Assembly (NCBI GenBank): GCA_944389885.1 | Contig: CALXNZ010000018.1 | Location: forward strand, 1 to 50,199 | Reading direction: 5' to 3' | Length of the DNA: 50,199 bases | Source of the DNA: an uncultured Opitutales bacterium | GTDB taxonomy: Bacteria > Verrucomicrobiota > Verrucomicrobiia > Opitutales > Intestinicryptomonadaceae | Shown here: positions 1 to 8,823 of the stretch, one piece after another | Layout: the number at the start of each line of letters is the position of its first letter | Numbering within the stretch: the stretch's first letter is position 1 | Made by a program: the position numbers and the translations under genes | The notes under the pieces: generated by a model | Told to the model about the DNA's origin: nothing | What the model saw: only the letters and a program-made list of their open reading frames with translations | The model's database searches: none

Positions 1-480
1 AATTTTTTTGATTTATTTAGAGTCCCAAATTTTCAAGAGCATAAATGGACATCTATGAAAATTGAATACTATACGCTTTCAGATTCCAATTATATGAGAC
101 TAAAATCAAAAGATGAAGATAGAAGAGGAAACGATTTTGATTTGCGGGAAGTAAAATATTTTACAATTAATAATCCTGAAAATGTACAAAAAGCAATGAG
201 TTTGATACAAGTAAAGGATTGGTGGCCAATGAGTATTGGAGTTCCGCGTGGTACGGAAGTTCACGACGAATCCGGCGACATATGGGATATGACTATCTCA
301 CCTAATCGTATTTACATTGCAAAAAGGGGTACTACGGCTTCGTACGGATTTGAAGTAAATAATGATTTTGCATATTACATTAGAAAACTTGCATTTGAAA
401 ACGAAAAGCGAACTAATCCAAATACAAAATTTGAATGCATTGGGCTAACTTGTTTTGATGTGTGCAGTTTAAATTATTGA
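1..480 (+). CDS. Unrecognised protein, open at the left edge
   Basis: The frame is open from base 1 through the stop at 478-480, so this may be the C-terminal part of a longer gene cut by the window edge. An internal ATG at 55 would give a complete protein of 141 residues. The product has no signal peptide, membrane segment or motif that I recognise. It is rich in Asn, Lys, Tyr and Phe, with a tryptophan pair near residue 56 of the 141-residue form and a cysteine-containing C-terminus. Base composition is clearly more A+T-rich than the genes from uvrB onward, which suggests a recently acquired segment. No function is assigned. The reading frame itself is plausible because it is uninterrupted across 477 bases of A+T-rich DNA, where stop codons should be frequent. 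Confidence 0.6.
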   Translation, partial: NFFDLFRVPNFQEHKWTSMKIEYYTLSDSNYMRLKSKDEDRRGNDFDLREVKYFTINNPENVQKAMSLIQVKDWWPMSIGVPRGTEVHDESGDIWDMTISPNRIYIAKRGTTASYGFEVNNDFAYYIRKLAFENEKRTNPNTKFECIGLTCFDVCSLNY

Positions 481-947
481 AGTAGTCGCGATTCTCAAAA
501 ATAATACTCTATTCAATATTAATGTTAATAAAATCCCTACTTCTTGATTGGATCTTTTTCTGTATTGAATTTAAGCTTTAAAGACGTACAACCACATTTT
601 AAGCATTTGTACATTCCAAGGCGTGCGAAACAATTCCAATATTGGCTAATTAGCGCTATTTGGCAAAGATAGAGAATGATTGTATAACACCTTTAAAAAT
701 GATCGGAAATGCGGGTAGAAAACGACACTTTTCAAGGCGCTTTTTAGGTTTGCTTTTTGGCTAAAAATGGAAGCCTTTTAAGGGCAAAAATTGCGGGAAA
801 CTATCTAACACATTTTCCCAAAATCGGCCCTTTTTTAGAGAAAAGCTTGGGCTAAAAATGGACATTTTTTTGCTGCAAGTTATAAACGCGAAGTTTATTG
901 CGTGCCGATAATATTCTGCAATTATTTTGCGATAAGCACAAATATTA
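481..947. other. A+T-rich stretch without a recognisable gene
   Basis: Nothing coding is convincing in these 467 bases. They contain A/T runs and a 13-base direct repeat (GGCTAAAAATGGA at 759-771 and 850-862). An A+T-rich inverted repeat, CAAATA-TTAT-TATTTG at 939-954, covers the uvrB stop codon and could end uvrB transcription, although it has no T-tract. The stretch could be a degraded remnant at the boundary of the A+T-rich segment. Confidence 0.5.
759..862. repeat. Pair of 13-base direct repeats
   Basis: GGCTAAAAATGGA occurs at 759-771 and again at 850-862, about 90 bases apart on the same strand, in non-coding A+T-rich DNA. A shorter related string, TAAATGGACAT, lies near 42 just before the first reading frame, and the second copy is followed by CATTT. 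The pattern could be chance in biased sequence or a remnant of a duplicated element. Confidence 0.4.
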
Positions 948-2912
948 TTATTTGGAAGCGCGGGATTGCCCGCTTCTTCTTTTCTTCAAGTCCCTTATTT
1001 GATCGCGCAAGAGGGCGGCCCTCTCAAAATCCAAGCGCTCGGCGGCTTCGTACATTTCCCTTTCCATATCCGCAACTATGGACTCAAAATCTCCGACAAG
1101 CTTGGAGATTTTATAATCGGGCTTGGACACAGCCAACGAAGACTCAATCGGGCGACTCACGCTCCGCGGGGTTATGTTGTGCTCGACATTGTAGCGCATT
1201 TGTATGGAGCGTCTTTCACCGCATATTTTTAGAGCCTCACTGAGCGATCCGGTAATATTATCCGCGTAAAGGATTACGCGGCCCTCGAGGTGTCTGGCAG
1301 CGCGCCCGGCAGTCTGTATGAGACTTGTGGCGCTGCGCAAAAAGCCCTCTTTATCGGCGTCGAGAACGCATACCAGGGATACTTCCGGAATGTCGAGCCC
1401 CTCGCGCAATAGGTTTACCCCTATGAGGGCGTCGAAATCCCCCGACCGCAATCTCCTCAGTATTTCAACGCGCTCTATGGCGTCTATATCCGAGTGAAGA
1501 TATTCAACCCTCAGTCCGCTCTCTCTCAAAAAGTCCGATATTTCCTCGCTCATGCGCTTGGTAAGGGTGGTCACAAAAACTCTCTGCCCCTTGGACGCTG
1601 CGATTTTTATCTCCGACGCGCAATCCTCAACCTGCCCGCGCGTGGGCCTTACCAACATTTCAGGATCCAAAAGCCCCGTAGGCCTTATCACTTGCGATAC
1701 AACAATCTGGCTTTTTTCAAGCTCTGTGGGAGACGGCGTAGCCGAAACAAAAACCGTTTGTTTTGCAAGAGAGTCGAATTCATCCGGCTTAAGGGGTCTA
1801 TTGTCGAGAGCGCTGGGAAGCCTAAATCCATACTCTACAAGCTTTTCTTTTCTGGATTTATCGCCATGGGACATTCCGCGTATCTGCGGGTATGTCACAT
1901 GGCTCTCGTCTATAAACAATATAAAATCTTCCGGAAAGAAGTCCATAAGGCAAGACGGCCGCGACCCTACGGGCCTTCCGGCAAGATGGCGAGAATAGTT
2001 CTCTATTCCCGTACAGAATCCCGTCTCCGACAACAAGTCCAAATCTTGTTCGGTGCGCATTCTTATGCGCTGAGCCTCCAAAAGTTTTCCCTGCCGCTCA
2101 AATTCCGCCACGCGCACCTCAAGTTCCGCCTTAATCAACGGAATAGCTGCGTCTATGCGGGACTTCGGTGTCACAAAACCCGTCGCAGGATAGAGATCGA
2201 AATGGTCGAGACGCTCCAGCGCCATTTGGTTTAATGGATCCAGGCGCTTTACAGAATCAATCTCGTCTCCGAAAAATTCGACCCTCACAGGCATGTCCGT
2301 ATATGCCGGATATATGTCCACCATATCTCCGCGCGCCCGAAACATTCCGCGCTCAAAAGCGGTATCGTTGCGCTCATAACGAGAATCGAGCAAGAGCTCC
2401 ATAAGTTTGTCGCGGGACAACTCGACGCCCCTGGCAAGCGATATTTTCATATCCCTGAAGTCGTCTGGAGAGCCGAGGCCGTAAATGCAGGAAACCGTCG
2501 CTATGACTATCACGTCCCTGCGCGACACTAAAGAACTGGCGGCGGAAATTCTCAATTTTTCAATTTCGTCGTTAACGGAAGAATCTTTTTCTATGTATGT
2601 ATCGGTTTGAGGTATGTAGGCTTCAGGCTGGTAGTAGTCGTAATAGCTCACAAAATACTCGACCGCGTTTTCCGGAAAGAAATCTTTGAATTCCGAATAT
2701 AACTGCGCCGCGAGAGTTTTATTGTGCGATATTATCAGCGTAGGCCTATTCAACCTCGCTATCACATTAGCCATGGTGAAAGTTTTGCCTGACCCCGTCA
2801 CCCCTATGAGGGTGGAGTAGCGGTTTCCCTTCTCCAGCGAATTTGCAATGGCGTCGATAGCCTGGGGCTGGTCTCCGGAAGGCGCGTATTTACTGTGGAG
2901 TTTAAAATTCAC
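948..2912 (-). CDS. uvrB: UvrABC excision nuclease subunit B
   Basis: This is the damage-verification helicase-like subunit of nucleotide excision repair; it is loaded by UvrA and recruits UvrC. Counting from the GTG start at 2912, Walker A (GVTGSGKT) is at residues 37-44. The beta-hairpin that clamps the damaged strand (YYDYYQPEAYIP) is at about 90-101 and the DESH Walker B box at 335-338. A C-terminal UVR/UvrC-binding helix pair lies around 610-645. Length (654) is normal. A TTG at 2942 would add ten residues. GTG is preferred because it puts the FKLHSKYAPSGDQP motif right at the N-terminus, as in other UvrB proteins. The gene is divergent from trpS, and no LexA-type operator was recognised in the gap. 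Confidence 0.96.
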   Translation of the reverse strand: MNFKLHSKYAPSGDQPQAIDAIANSLEKGNRYSTLIGVTGSGKTFTMANVIARLNRPTLIISHNKTLAAQLYSEFKDFFPENAVEYFVSYYDYYQPEAYIPQTDTYIEKDSSVNDEIEKLRISAASSLVSRRDVIVIATVSCIYGLGSPDDFRDMKISLARGVELSRDKLMELLLDSRYERNDTAFERGMFRARGDMVDIYPAYTDMPVRVEFFGDEIDSVKRLDPLNQMALERLDHFDLYPATGFVTPKSRIDAAIPLIKAELEVRVAEFERQGKLLEAQRIRMRTEQDLDLLSETGFCTGIENYSRHLAGRPVGSRPSCLMDFFPEDFILFIDESHVTYPQIRGMSHGDKSRKEKLVEYGFRLPSALDNRPLKPDEFDSLAKQTVFVSATPSPTELEKSQIVVSQVIRPTGLLDPEMLVRPTRGQVEDCASEIKIAASKGQRVFVTTLTKRMSEEISDFLRESGLRVEYLHSDIDAIERVEILRRLRSGDFDALIGVNLLREGLDIPEVSLVCVLDADKEGFLRSATSLIQTAGRAARHLEGRVILYADNITGSLSEALKICGERRSIQMRYNVEHNITPRSVSRPIESSLAVSKPDYKISKLVGDFESIVADMEREMYEAAERLDFERAALLRDQIRDLKKRRSGQSRASK

Positions 2913-3052
2913 CTTAAAGTCAAAAAATAAAGAATGCGACAATCGTCATAATTTGGCAAACAAAATACTATTTTTACGGACTTAATAAAGACTCAAATAT
3001 AAGGAATAAATGGTTGAATAGACGGCTAAAAATATTACTACTTTTATAGAAA

Positions 3053-4072
3053 ATGAGCAATAGCGAAGGAAAAAAAGTAGTGCTAACTTGCGCCCAACCC
3101 ACAGGCAGACTGCATCTGGGCAATTATCTCGGGGCGGTTAGAAATTGGGTGGACCTCATGGAGGGGAACGAATGTTATTTCGGAGTAGTGGATATGCACG
3201 CCATCACAATACCATACTCCCCCGCAAATTTGAGGGCAAACGTATATGAATGCGCCGCCCAATATATGGCATGCGGGCTCGATCCTGAAAAATGCAACCT
3301 CTTTCTGCAAAGCTCCATAATAGGGCACGCGGAACTCGCATGGATACTGGGCTGCATATGCCCCATAGGAGCCCTCGAGAGAATGACCCAATACAAGGAC
3401 AAATCGCGCAAGCACAAGGACGCCCTCAACAGCGGATTGCTGTACTATCCCGTTCTCATGGCAGCCGACATACTAATTTACGACGCCGATATCGTCCCCG
3501 TGGGGGAAGACCAAAAACAACATATAGAACTCACCCGCGATATTGCGCAAAAATTCAACAATACATACTCCGACACCTTTAAGCTGCCGGAAGCCGTGAT
3601 ACCGAAAGCGGGGGCCCGCATAATGTCCCTGCAAGACCCGTCAAGCAAGATGTCGAAATCCGATCCAAACCAGAACGGCACCCTATACATTACGGATTCC
3701 CCAGATGTCTTGCGGAAGAAAATCATGAGCGCGGTCACAGACTCCGAGAGCGATGTCAGATTCGACCCGGAAAGCAAGCCCGGCGTATCGAACCTTATGA
3801 ACATACTTGAAGCCGTTTCCGGAGCGGGATTTGAAAGCATTGAAAGAGACTTCGCCGGTAAGGGTTATGGAGACTTTAAAAAGGCTGTGGCGGAAGCTCT
3901 CATAGAAAAATTAAAACCCGTGCGCGAGAGATATCTCGAACTGCGCGAAGACAAGGCATGCATAGAATCGGCGCTGGCCCGGGGCAATTCGGCTGCGCAG
4001 CGGCGCGCCAACCGCCTAATGTCTAAAATTTACCGCAAAGTTGGATTTTTAAACATAGAAAAAAGGCAATAA
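3053..4072 (+). CDS. trpS: Tryptophanyl-tRNA synthetase
   Basis: This is a class I aminoacyl-tRNA synthetase that charges tRNA-Trp in the cytoplasm. The HIGH-type signature is HLGN at residues 21-24 within TGRLHLGNYLGA, and KMSKS is at 199-203. Length (339) is typical for bacterial TrpRS. The ATG at 3053 is preceded by A/T-rich sequence with no clear Shine-Dalgarno motif. The stop is separated by one base from the next ATG at 4074, so trpS, the membrane coiled-coil gene and hisF probably form one transcript. Confidence 0.96.
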   Translation: MSNSEGKKVVLTCAQPTGRLHLGNYLGAVRNWVDLMEGNECYFGVVDMHAITIPYSPANLRANVYECAAQYMACGLDPEKCNLFLQSSIIGHAELAWILGCICPIGALERMTQYKDKSRKHKDALNSGLLYYPVLMAADILIYDADIVPVGEDQKQHIELTRDIAQKFNNTYSDTFKLPEAVIPKAGARIMSLQDPSSKMSKSDPNQNGTLYITDSPDVLRKKIMSAVTDSESDVRFDPESKPGVSNLMNILEAVSGAGFESIERDFAGKGYGDFKKAVAEALIEKLKPVRERYLELREDKACIESALARGNSAAQRRANRLMSKIYRKVGFLNIEKRQ

Positions 4073-4073
4073 G

Positions 4074-5396
4074 ATGAAAGAAGGCAAAAGCGTTCCGCGC
4101 TGGCCGCTTTATGTGGCCGACGCCCTAATGTTCCTCACCGTGTTTGTCGTGGCTATGCCATCGATAAAGTACATGGAAAAAATGCCCTTTGGCGAAACCT
4201 TTTTATGCTGCATACTGGTTTTAGGCGGAATGTTCCTGCTTTTAATTCCGTATTATTTAGATTATAAGGCCGAGGAAAAACGCAAGTCGGATAAAGACGA
4301 AGAAGCAGAAGACTCCACTAAACGCGACTTGGAAATAGTGTTTGGCGAACTTGAAGCCCTCCGCACAATGCTGCTTGAAGCCGAAGAAAAACGCGAGGCT
4401 CAAGAACTCGAGGCCCAGAACCTATCCGACAAACTCACGCTTTTTGAAGCCGGAATAGCAGAACTCCGCTCCTCCATACAAAAGCGCCTAAAAGAGATAA
4501 ACGACTCCGTCGATTCAGTTGCAAAGCTATCGGATTCAAACGAGTCCCAAATCAAGTCCATAAAGGCCGACATAGAAATTCTCGCTTCCAAAATAGAATC
4601 GATAATCGCTGAAAATTCCGCCCTAAAAAATGAATTCGACTCTTTCAAAACAGAAGCATCGTCAACGAGAAAATCGCTAAAGGGCGCCTTCGATAAACTG
4701 AGCCAAAAGCTCTCCGACTTTGCCGAAGAAAGCTCAAAGGCCGCTGAAGCCCAATATCCGGAACAAGCCGCCGACGCCACCCCCTCAGGAATGCTCGGCA
4801 AAGCGCTCGGGAACGCCGACGGCGTAAGAGATTCAGTAAGCAAATTCATAGAACATTCAAAGCCGCAAGCCGCCACTCCCGATTCCGCCGAAAATAGCGG
4901 CTCTGTCGAGAAAGAAGAACCAAAACCCTTCGATGGCGGAAAGATAGAAGCATCTCAAGACAGCGCGGATTTTTTTGAATCTTCGGGTTCGGAGGCAGGC
5001 CTATCCGAATCCGAAATAATAACAGAGGCCGAACCGAAAAAGGAAGATTTCGACGCTCCCGAAACTCCAATGCTCTTCGAGGATCTGCCGGAAAATCCGC
5101 CAAAGCCCGAAAAACCTAAAAAAGGCGACACCATTATATTGCTCGACAGCATCATTGGCATAGGCAACAAGCCCTATGTGAGAGGAGAAGGCTGCGAAGA
5201 TCTTTCTTGGGATACCGGTATCCCGATGGATTTTGTCGAAATAGGCAAATGGAGACTCGTACTCAAAGGAGTTGGTGAAGCGGCAAAAATAAAGTTTTAT
5301 AAAAATGACTCCCAGCCTTCCTTAGACGATGACATATATGAAATCGAAAGCGGAGACACACTCGAATTTTCAGTACAATTCCCTGCCGATCAGTAA
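4074..5396 (+). CDS. Membrane-anchored coiled-coil protein, unknown function
   Basis: A 440-residue protein with two predicted membrane segments near the N-terminus (about 11-30 and 41-62). A long charged, heptad-like coiled-coil region rich in Glu, Lys, Ser and Ala runs from about 65 to 235. An acidic, Pro- and Glu-rich linker follows, then a compact C-terminal domain (about 348-440) with the motifs DSIIGIGNKPYVRGEG and EIGKW. By charge, the short loop between the helices is probably outside and the coiled coil and C-terminal domain inside. I do not recognise the family by name. It starts one base after trpS and ends six bases before hisF, so it is likely co-transcribed. Its function may be scaffold-like, but that is only inference from architecture. 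Confidence 0.85.
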   Translation: MKEGKSVPRWPLYVADALMFLTVFVVAMPSIKYMEKMPFGETFLCCILVLGGMFLLLIPYYLDYKAEEKRKSDKDEEAEDSTKRDLEIVFGELEALRTMLLEAEEKREAQELEAQNLSDKLTLFEAGIAELRSSIQKRLKEINDSVDSVAKLSDSNESQIKSIKADIEILASKIESIIAENSALKNEFDSFKTEASSTRKSLKGAFDKLSQKLSDFAEESSKAAEAQYPEQAADATPSGMLGKALGNADGVRDSVSKFIEHSKPQAATPDSAENSGSVEKEEPKPFDGGKIEASQDSADFFESSGSEAGLSESEIITEAEPKKEDFDAPETPMLFEDLPENPPKPEKPKKGDTIILLDSIIGIGNKPYVRGEGCEDLSWDTGIPMDFVEIGKWRLVLKGVGEAAKIKFYKNDSQPSLDDDIYEIESGDTLEFSVQFPADQ

Positions 5397-5402
5397 AATA
5401 CA

Positions 5403-6179
5403 ATGTTGAGCGTAAGAATAATTCCGTGCCTTGACGTGCGCGACGGCCGCGTCGTGAAAGGTGTAAATTTCGTAAATCTAATCGACGCCGGAGATCCTGT
5501 CGAACAGGCTAAGGCCTATGAGGCCCAAGGGGCGGACGAACTCGTATTCTTGGATATAACCGCATCGAGCGACAACCGCCAGATTATGCACAAGGTGGTG
5601 GAGCGCACGGCGTCGCAATGTTTTATGCCCCTTACCGTCGGAGGCGGACTTAGAAGCCTCGAAGATATACGTAAAATGCTCAACGCAGGGGCGGATAAAG
5701 TATCCCTGAACACATCGGCCGTATTAAACCCGGATTTGGTATCGGACGCCTCCGCAAAATTTGGAAACCAATGCATAGTAGTGGCGATAGACGCCAAACG
5801 CGACACCTCGTCGGAAATTCCGAAATGGATAGTTTACACGCACGGGGGGCGCAAGGCCACAAATTTGGACGCGGTTGAGTGGGCCAAAGAAATGCAAAAG
5901 AGGGGGGCTGGAGAAATTCTATTGACATCAATGGATTGCGACGGAACAAAAAACGGCTACGATAACGCCCTCACGCGCGCAGTAAGCGACGCCGTAAGCA
6001 TACCCGTAATAGCTTCGGGGGGAGCCGGCAATCTCCAACACTTGGCCGACGCCGTAAAAATCGGCGGGGCGAGCGCGGTTTTGGCGGCCTCAATATTCCA
6101 TTTTGGAACCTACACAATAGAAGAGGCAAAAGAATTCCTAAAATCCGAAGGCATACCCGCGAGAACCATAAGGAGTTGA
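5403..6179 (+). CDS. hisF: Imidazole glycerol phosphate synthase, cyclase subunit HisF
   Basis: HisF condenses PRFAR with ammonia, delivered by the HisH glutaminase, to give imidazole glycerol phosphate (histidine) and AICAR (purine route). It is a (beta/alpha)8 barrel of 258 residues, which is standard. The two catalytic aspartates sit where expected, D11 in [12 protein letters not shown] and D130 in VVAIDAKR. The phosphate-binding TVGGGLRS and IASGGAGN motifs are present. It is the last gene of the trpS group and converges on the AmpG-like gene with 23 bases between stops. hisH is not adjacent, and hisG lies about 5 kb away on the other strand, so the histidine genes are scattered in this genome. 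Confidence 0.97.
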   Translation: MLSVRIIPCLDVRDGRVVKGVNFVNLIDAGDPVEQAKAYEAQGADELVFLDITASSDNRQIMHKVVERTASQCFMPLTVGGGLRSLEDIRKMLNAGADKVSLNTSAVLNPDLVSDASAKFGNQCIVVAIDAKRDTSSEIPKWIVYTHGGRKATNLDAVEWAKEMQKRGAGEILLTSMDCDGTKNGYDNALTRAVSDAVSIPVIASGGAGNLQHLADAVKIGGASAVLAASIFHFGTYTIEEAKEFLKSEGIPARTIRS

Positions 6180-6202
6180 ATACAATACCCGAAATGCACT
6201 AC

Positions 6203-7462
6203 TCAATCTTCTTTCAAACGCGGAAGGACAAGCCACGTCGCAAATATTGAAGGTATTGTACAAATAAAAACCCATATAAAGAAATTTTCATAAGAACCTA
6301 AAAATTTCTGCACATACCCGCTTAACATTGACGGGATAGCGAGAGCTAAAGCCATAAATGAAGTGCATATGGCGTAAGTTGAAGTCTGCATATTCCCGCG
6401 CGAAGCTATCATGAGATAGACCATGTATCCGGAGAATCCGAACCCGTATCCAAACTGTTCAAATCCTATGAGAAGCGAAATTTCCCAGAGTTGCTGGGGT
6501 TGGAATATGGCCATATAGGCATAAAGGGCATTTGGCAGATTCATTGCAAGGCACATCGGCATCAGAGCCTTTTTTAACCCCACTCGCGCCACCCAAAAAC
6601 CTCCCAATATTCCGCCGGTCAAAAGCAATACTGGAGACACCGTGCCATATATTACCCCCACTGTGCTCAAAGACAACCCCAATCCTCCGCAATCCCGCGG
6701 ATCCAACATAAAAGGCTGCGCCATTTTTACAAGCTGGGATTCGGAAAACCTATATAGCATTATAAAAGCCAACATCGTAAGAATATCCTTTTTACCCGCA
6801 AATTCCAAGAAGGCGACATATATGTTTGAAAGAACGTCTTTAAATCTGGAATCCCTGCGGGGAGAATCGCCATGGGGAGTCGGCAAGATTATGGTAAATT
6901 GAATCAGAGCCAGTATGGAAATCAGCGCCGCAGACGAAAAAGCCAAAGCCCACCCCATAGATAGCGAACCTAAAAAGTGCTCCCCCCAACCGGCGATTAA
7001 AACCATTGCCCCCTGACCGTACAAAACCGCCACTCTGTAAAATCCGTTGCGGATTCCCACAAAAAACGACTGCCCGCGACTGTCTAATGACAACATATAA
7101 AACCCGTCCGCCGCGATATCGAAAGTTGCCGAAGCCACTGCAAGAATCCAAAATATAGCCGCGCTAAGCCCAACAAAGTCGGAGCATAAAACAGCCCCGC
7201 AAAGTCCCACAAAACAAGCGGAAAAGACTGCGGCGCAAAACAGTATCCAACGCCGTTTTGTGGAGAATGAATCTACGAGCGGCCCCCACAATCCTTTTAG
7301 AGCCCACGGCAAATACATCGCCCCCGTGAGCATAGCCACGGCCTGATTCGACATTCCCATGGACTTATAGAAAGCCACCGATGAACTCGCTACAACAGCG
7401 TTGGGCAAACCTTCGATAAAATACAGCGAACCAATCCATGCCCACGGAGATGTCTTCTTCAT
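6203..7462 (-). CDS. Major facilitator transporter, AmpG-like
   Basis: A 419-residue inner-membrane transporter with about twelve hydrophobic segments. The pattern fits the PAT/AmpG branch of the major facilitator superfamily: YFIEGLPNAV near the N-terminus, YLPWALKGLWGPLVDSF around 50-66, the FDIAADGFYM motif in the fourth-helix region, and EQFGYGFGFSGYM late in the protein. AmpG proteins import anhydro-muropeptides for cell-wall recycling. Relatives with the DIAADGFYM motif are common and their substrates are mostly untested, so transport of muropeptides is inference. The gene is preceded by a 299-base intergenic stretch with possible RNA stems ending in a T-run, which could belong to its leader. 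It is convergent with hisF. Confidence 0.85.
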   Translation of the reverse strand: MKKTSPWAWIGSLYFIEGLPNAVVASSSVAFYKSMGMSNQAVAMLTGAMYLPWALKGLWGPLVDSFSTKRRWILFCAAVFSACFVGLCGAVLCSDFVGLSAAIFWILAVASATFDIAADGFYMLSLDSRGQSFFVGIRNGFYRVAVLYGQGAMVLIAGWGEHFLGSLSMGWALAFSSAALISILALIQFTIILPTPHGDSPRRDSRFKDVLSNIYVAFLEFAGKKDILTMLAFIMLYRFSESQLVKMAQPFMLDPRDCGGLGLSLSTVGVIYGTVSPVLLLTGGILGGFWVARVGLKKALMPMCLAMNLPNALYAYMAIFQPQQLWEISLLIGFEQFGYGFGFSGYMVYLMIASRGNMQTSTYAICTSFMALALAIPSMLSGYVQKFLGSYENFFIWVFICTIPSIFATWLVLPRLKED

Positions 7463-7761
7463 TTAATGCGAATTCTAAAATTGACAAACATTCTGCAATA
7501 ATAAAAAGAGCCCCCGCATGTGCCGTTTTGCCCTTTTGGTTTCGCAACCTCCTAAAACGAGGTGGGTGCTACCGACGCCACTTTTGTCTTCCGCCCGAAG
7601 CGGCCTGACATCCATCGCGCGCGGATCAAGCTCCCATTGTATTGTCATTAAGGCGGGGAACGCGGTATGGCAGTCACAAACACTGCAGAGGCGATTTTGT
7701 TTCTCGCATGAAAACCTATTTTTTGCAAGCTTTTTAAACCGAAAAAAGCGGATATTTGAAA
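7463..7761 (-). ncRNA. Candidate structured RNA between queE and the AmpG-like gene
   Basis: This non-coding stretch holds several complementary arms. CCCCCGC (7511-7517) can pair with GCGGGGA (7653-7659). ACCTC (7547-7551) pairs with GAGGT (7559-7563). CCGC (7591-7594) pairs with GCGG (7600-7603) around a UUCGG loop when read on the minus strand. The long-range stem closes with a U-G pair only on the minus strand, where it is followed by CTCTTTTTAT (7510-7501), which resembles a transcription end. The region could be a free-standing RNA of about 150-160 nt or an attenuating leader of the transporter gene. No signature of SRP RNA, RNase P, tmRNA or a riboswitch class I know was recognised. 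6S RNA is a possibility on size alone. Confidence 0.35.
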
Positions 7762-8397
7762 TTATCTTACGAAGTAATTTTTATGGAGCTGCCACCCGAG
7801 TCTATATGGCGAACCTTTTTTCAAAACATGCTCAAACATAGCTTTCAACAAATCCGAATCCGCACGCTTGGACCATTCCGGATTCAGCCAGACATACCCG
7901 GCGTTCTTTGCGGCTTCCAAAAAGGCGTCATACAGGTCAAGTTCGGAGAGATTCCCGACCACAAATTTTAATTCGTCAGCTATTTCCAACATTTCCGTTG
8001 CGGGACGCGCGAAGAGCTTCGGACTAAGCGTTGTCCAATCGCAATATTTCATGGCATTCTCTCCCGGAAAGATAACTCCGGAAGTCTCGAGGTGAATTTT
8101 TACCCCCGCGCTATTCAAAGCTTTAAATAGCGGCTCGAGATTGTGCATGCATGGTTCTCCCCCTGTTATTACCGCAAAATCCGCCCCCGAGGCCAAAGAT
8201 TTTTCAGCCAGTTCCATGGCTCCCAAACGGATAAAATCCGAATCTCTACCCCAAGAATTTTTCGTATCGCACCACGGACATCTTACACAACAGCCTCCCG
8301 TTCGGATAAAGAAAGCCCTTGCTCCCGAGAAGATTCCCTCACCCTGCACCGATAAAAAAGTTTCAACTATTGGATATTGTTGGTCTTGGGACATCAT
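7762..8397 (-). CDS. queE: 7-carboxy-7-deazaguanine synthase
   Basis: This radical-SAM enzyme makes 7-carboxy-7-deazaguanine from 6-carboxytetrahydropterin, the step after QueD on the path to preQ0 and queuosine. Counting from the ATG at 8397, the N-terminal substrate motif ETFLSVQGEG is at 12-21 and the 4Fe-4S cysteines C36, C40 and C43 form the CX3CX2C pattern. TGGEP in the SAM region and an LETSG motif follow. The frame is open upstream to 8616, but that part overlaps queD out of phase and does not look like QueE. The ATG at 8397 overlaps the queD stop as ATGA, and a second ATG follows at once at 8394. The resulting length of about 211 residues is normal. It is translationally coupled to queD. 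Confidence 0.93.
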   Translation of the reverse strand: MMSQDQQYPIVETFLSVQGEGIFSGARAFFIRTGGCCVRCPWCDTKNSWGRDSDFIRLGAMELAEKSLASGADFAVITGGEPCMHNLEPLFKALNSAGVKIHLETSGVIFPGENAMKYCDWTTLSPKLFARPATEMLEIADELKFVVGNLSELDLYDAFLEAAKNAGYVWLNPEWSKRADSDLLKAMFEHVLKKGSPYRLGWQLHKNYFVR

Positions 8398-8822
8398 TCG
8401 GAATATTTTGCCGTGTTCTTTTTGTCCTCGCTCACCTCCACGGAAACCACGCGAACCCTGCCGCCCGTCTCCGAAGCAACAAGCTTCCCGAATATTCCGT
8501 AGAGATGCCGCGCTATGCCCTCGCAACAACACTTCTCGACAATATAGATTTTCCACGCCTCGGGAGCCGCATTTACAAGCTTGTCGCGCAGAGGATCGTC
8601 TTTCGAGAAAAGGCATGCGTGGTCAAAATTGTCGTCAAGCCACTTTTTGATGAATTTCAACTTGCCAAAGTCCACCACAAAACCGTTCTCGTCGGGCTGG
8701 TCGCAAGCGAAAGTCACAGATATATCCCAGTTGTGTCCGTGTACATACGCGCAATGGCCGTCATGCAAGTGCTGGCGGTGCGCAAACGGTATGTCGAAAT
8801 ATGTCTTTCTGCAAGTTAACAT
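8394..8822 (-). CDS. queD: 6-carboxy-5,6,7,8-tetrahydropterin synthase
   Basis: QueD converts dihydroneopterin triphosphate to 6-carboxytetrahydropterin in queuosine precursor synthesis. From the ATG at 8822 the zinc ligands H15, H28 and H30 and the catalytic C24 fit the family pattern (AH...C...HGH). A VVDFGKLK motif and a C-terminal VEVSED strand follow. Another in-frame ATG at 8855 would add eleven residues and overlap the peptidase gene by 32 bases. The start at 8822, one base after the peptidase stop, is preferred because MLTCRKTYFDIPFAH matches the compact N-terminus of the family. The gene sits between an M20 peptidase and queE. There is no room for a preQ1 riboswitch directly before it. 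Confidence 0.92.
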   Translation of the reverse strand: MLTCRKTYFDIPFAHRQHLHDGHCAYVHGHNWDISVTFACDQPDENGFVVDFGKLKFIKKWLDDNFDHACLFSKDDPLRDKLVNAAPEAWKIYIVEKCCCEGIARHLYGIFGKLVASETGGRVRVVSVEVSEDKKNTAKYSE

Positions 8823-8823
8823 G

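Noticed and set aside
1494-2234. Open frame antisense to uvrB (246 codons)
   Set aside because: uvrB is intact on the other strand, and the antisense product is basic and low in motif content.
7501-7660. SRP RNA in the queE-AmpG gap
   Set aside because: A GTCAGG string next to a hairpin looked similar, but the conserved 3' side (AGCAG after the tetraloop stem) is missing.
8398-8616. N-terminal extension of queE by 73 residues
   Set aside because: It overlaps queD out of phase and does not resemble QueE, while the ATG at 8397 is coupled to the queD stop and fits the family.
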